DNA of 5,597 nt, from assembly GCA_028292835.1 (NCBI GenBank), contig JAQGLP010000368.1:1-5597 (forward strand), written 5' to 3'. The translations under genes and the position numbers were made by a program. The DNA is from Variovorax sp. GTDB taxonomy: Bacteria; Pseudomonadota; Gammaproteobacteria; Burkholderiales; Burkholderiaceae_C. This document shows, one piece after another, positions 4,847 through 5,597 of this stretch (positions within the stretch are counted from its first letter, which is position 1; every line of letters begins with the position of its first letter). The notes beneath the pieces were generated by a model that saw only the letters and a program-made list of their open reading frames with translations, ran no database searches and was not told the DNA's origin.

Positions 4847-5597
4847 GCGGAGTTCCGGATTCGCGCCGCGGCGCACGGCCCTGGCCGCTTTGCTGGTCCT
4901 GGCGCTGGCGGGGTGCGCCGACATGGCGGGTATCGACTCGCACGCCCGGCTGCGCGATGCCGAGGCGCTGCAGCTGGCCACGGCCGGGACCCAGGCCGGC
5001 GAGGCCGACGACGTGCTCGACCGCCAGTGGTGGCGCGCCTTCGGCGACCCGCAGCTCGACCGCCTGATCGACCAGGCACTGGCCGGCAATCCCAACCTGG
5101 GGACGGCGCAGGCCCGGCTGGCGCGCGCGCAGGCCGCGACCGGGCTGGCCGAGGCGGCCGAGGGGCCGCAGGACAACGGCGCGCTCGATCTGACGCGCCA
5201 GCGCTTCAGCGCCACCTCGATCTACCCGCCGCCGCTCGGCGGCTCGGTGCGCAACCTGGGCTCGCTGCAGTTGAGCGGCAGCTGGGAACTCGACTTCTTC
5301 GGCAAGAACCGCGCGGCCCTCGACAGCGCGATGGGCACGGCCAATGCGGCCGCAGCAGAGGCCGATGCGGCGCGCGTGCTGCTGGCCAGCAACGTGGCGC
5401 GTGGCTACGTGCAGTGGGCCCGCCTGAACGAGCAGCTGATCGTCGCCAAGCGCACGCTGGCGCAACGCGACGAGACGCTGAAGCTGGTGCGCGACCGGGT
5501 GTCCGCGGGCCTCGACACGCGGCTCGAGCTGCGCCAGAGCGAAGGCGGCCTGCCCGAAGCGCGCCTGCAGCTTGAAACCGTGCAGGAGCAGATGGCG
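4839..5597 (+). CDS. NodT-type outer-membrane efflux lipoprotein, 5' part (runs off the window)
   Basis: The first 253 residues of an outer-membrane factor, the exit duct of a tripartite efflux pump; the family is usually about 450-500 residues, so roughly half is visible. A basic start and hydrophobic stretch (11-24) end in a lipobox LAGC with lipid-bearing Cys26, marking a lipoprotein signal. The family landmark WWRAFGDPQLDRLI (64-77) follows, then a SWELDFFGKNR strand-turn (148-158), and long helical segments of the periplasmic tunnel (about 87-108 and 159-253). The ATG at 4839 overlaps the last codons of marR; a GGGGG run at 4830-4834 four bases upstream may serve as ribosome site, and coupling to marR translation is likely. 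Inner-membrane and adaptor partners should lie beyond 5597. After a MarR gene, an EmrAB-type MFS pump is a likely partner, but an RND pump cannot be excluded. Confidence 0.92.
   Translation, partial: MTERSSGFAPRRTALAALLVLALAGCADMAGIDSHARLRDAEALQLATAGTQAGEADDVLDRQWWRAFGDPQLDRLIDQALAGNPNLGTAQARLARAQAATGLAEAAEGPQDNGALDLTRQRFSATSIYPPPLGGSVRNLGSLQLSGSWELDFFGKNRAALDSAMGTANAAAAEADAARVLLASNVARGYVQWARLNEQLIVAKRTLAQRDETLKLVRDRVSAGLDTRLELRQSEGGLPEARLQLETVQEQMA

Noticed and set aside
4277..5215. Long minus-strand frames opposite marR and the outer-membrane factor gene (also 4815-5465), and a plus-strand frame at 4913-5575
   Set aside because: All overlap genes with clear family motifs, and their products are low-complexity, Arg/Ala-rich sequences.
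1..5597. CRISPR array, toxin-antitoxin pair, transposase, integrase, tRNA or phage genes
   Set aside because: I looked on both strands and saw no regular repeat-spacer pattern, no mobile-element protein motifs and no tRNA-like cloverleaf; all long frames are accounted for by five ordinary protein families.

Overview
The window comes from a high-GC Gram-negative bacterium. A lipoprotein outer-membrane factor requires an outer membrane. The protein style and the arrangement marR > outer-membrane factor, divergent from an ABCB-type exporter, suggest a betaproteobacterium of the order Burkholderiales (Comamonadaceae or Alcaligenaceae). This placement is inferred from sequence style alone; no search was run.

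Layout. Positions 1-33 are the tail of a downstream spacer. Positions 34-2214 (minus strand) hold two tightly spaced genes in one transcription unit: a PLP-dependent DegT/DnrJ/EryC1/StrS sugar aminotransferase, transcribed first, and a family 2 glycosyltransferase. Positions 2215-2394 are an AT-rich spacer (48 G/C in the 120 bases 2281-2400), unusually full of small symmetric elements for its size. Positions 2395-4224 (minus strand) encode a complete half-size ABC exporter. Positions 4225-4297 are a compact divergent control region with a strong promoter-like signal and a dyad. Positions 4298-4846 (plus strand) encode a MarR-family repressor. The start of a NodT-type outer-membrane efflux lipoprotein overlaps the end of marR by 8 bases and runs off the window at 5597.

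How the parts work together. The right half looks like a drug or toxic-compound efflux locus: a MarR repressor sits between an inner-membrane ABC exporter and the first gene of a tripartite pump operon. The operator-like dyad lies within the -35/-10 spacing of the marR promoter and could also control the exporter. The left half looks like the edge of a surface-polysaccharide (O-antigen, LPS or capsule) cluster: the aminotransferase would make a nucleotide-linked amino sugar and the glycosyltransferase would add a sugar to the glycan. The AT-rich spacer at about 2281-2400 may mark the junction between these two functions.

No mobile element, CRISPR array, tRNA or rRNA was seen. The individual protein families are ordinary. 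The most unusual signals are in the two intergenic regions: a dyad that carries -10-like elements for both directions, a probably leaderless marR mRNA, and a perfect 10-bp inverted repeat that could mask the ribosome binding site of the aminotransferase gene.
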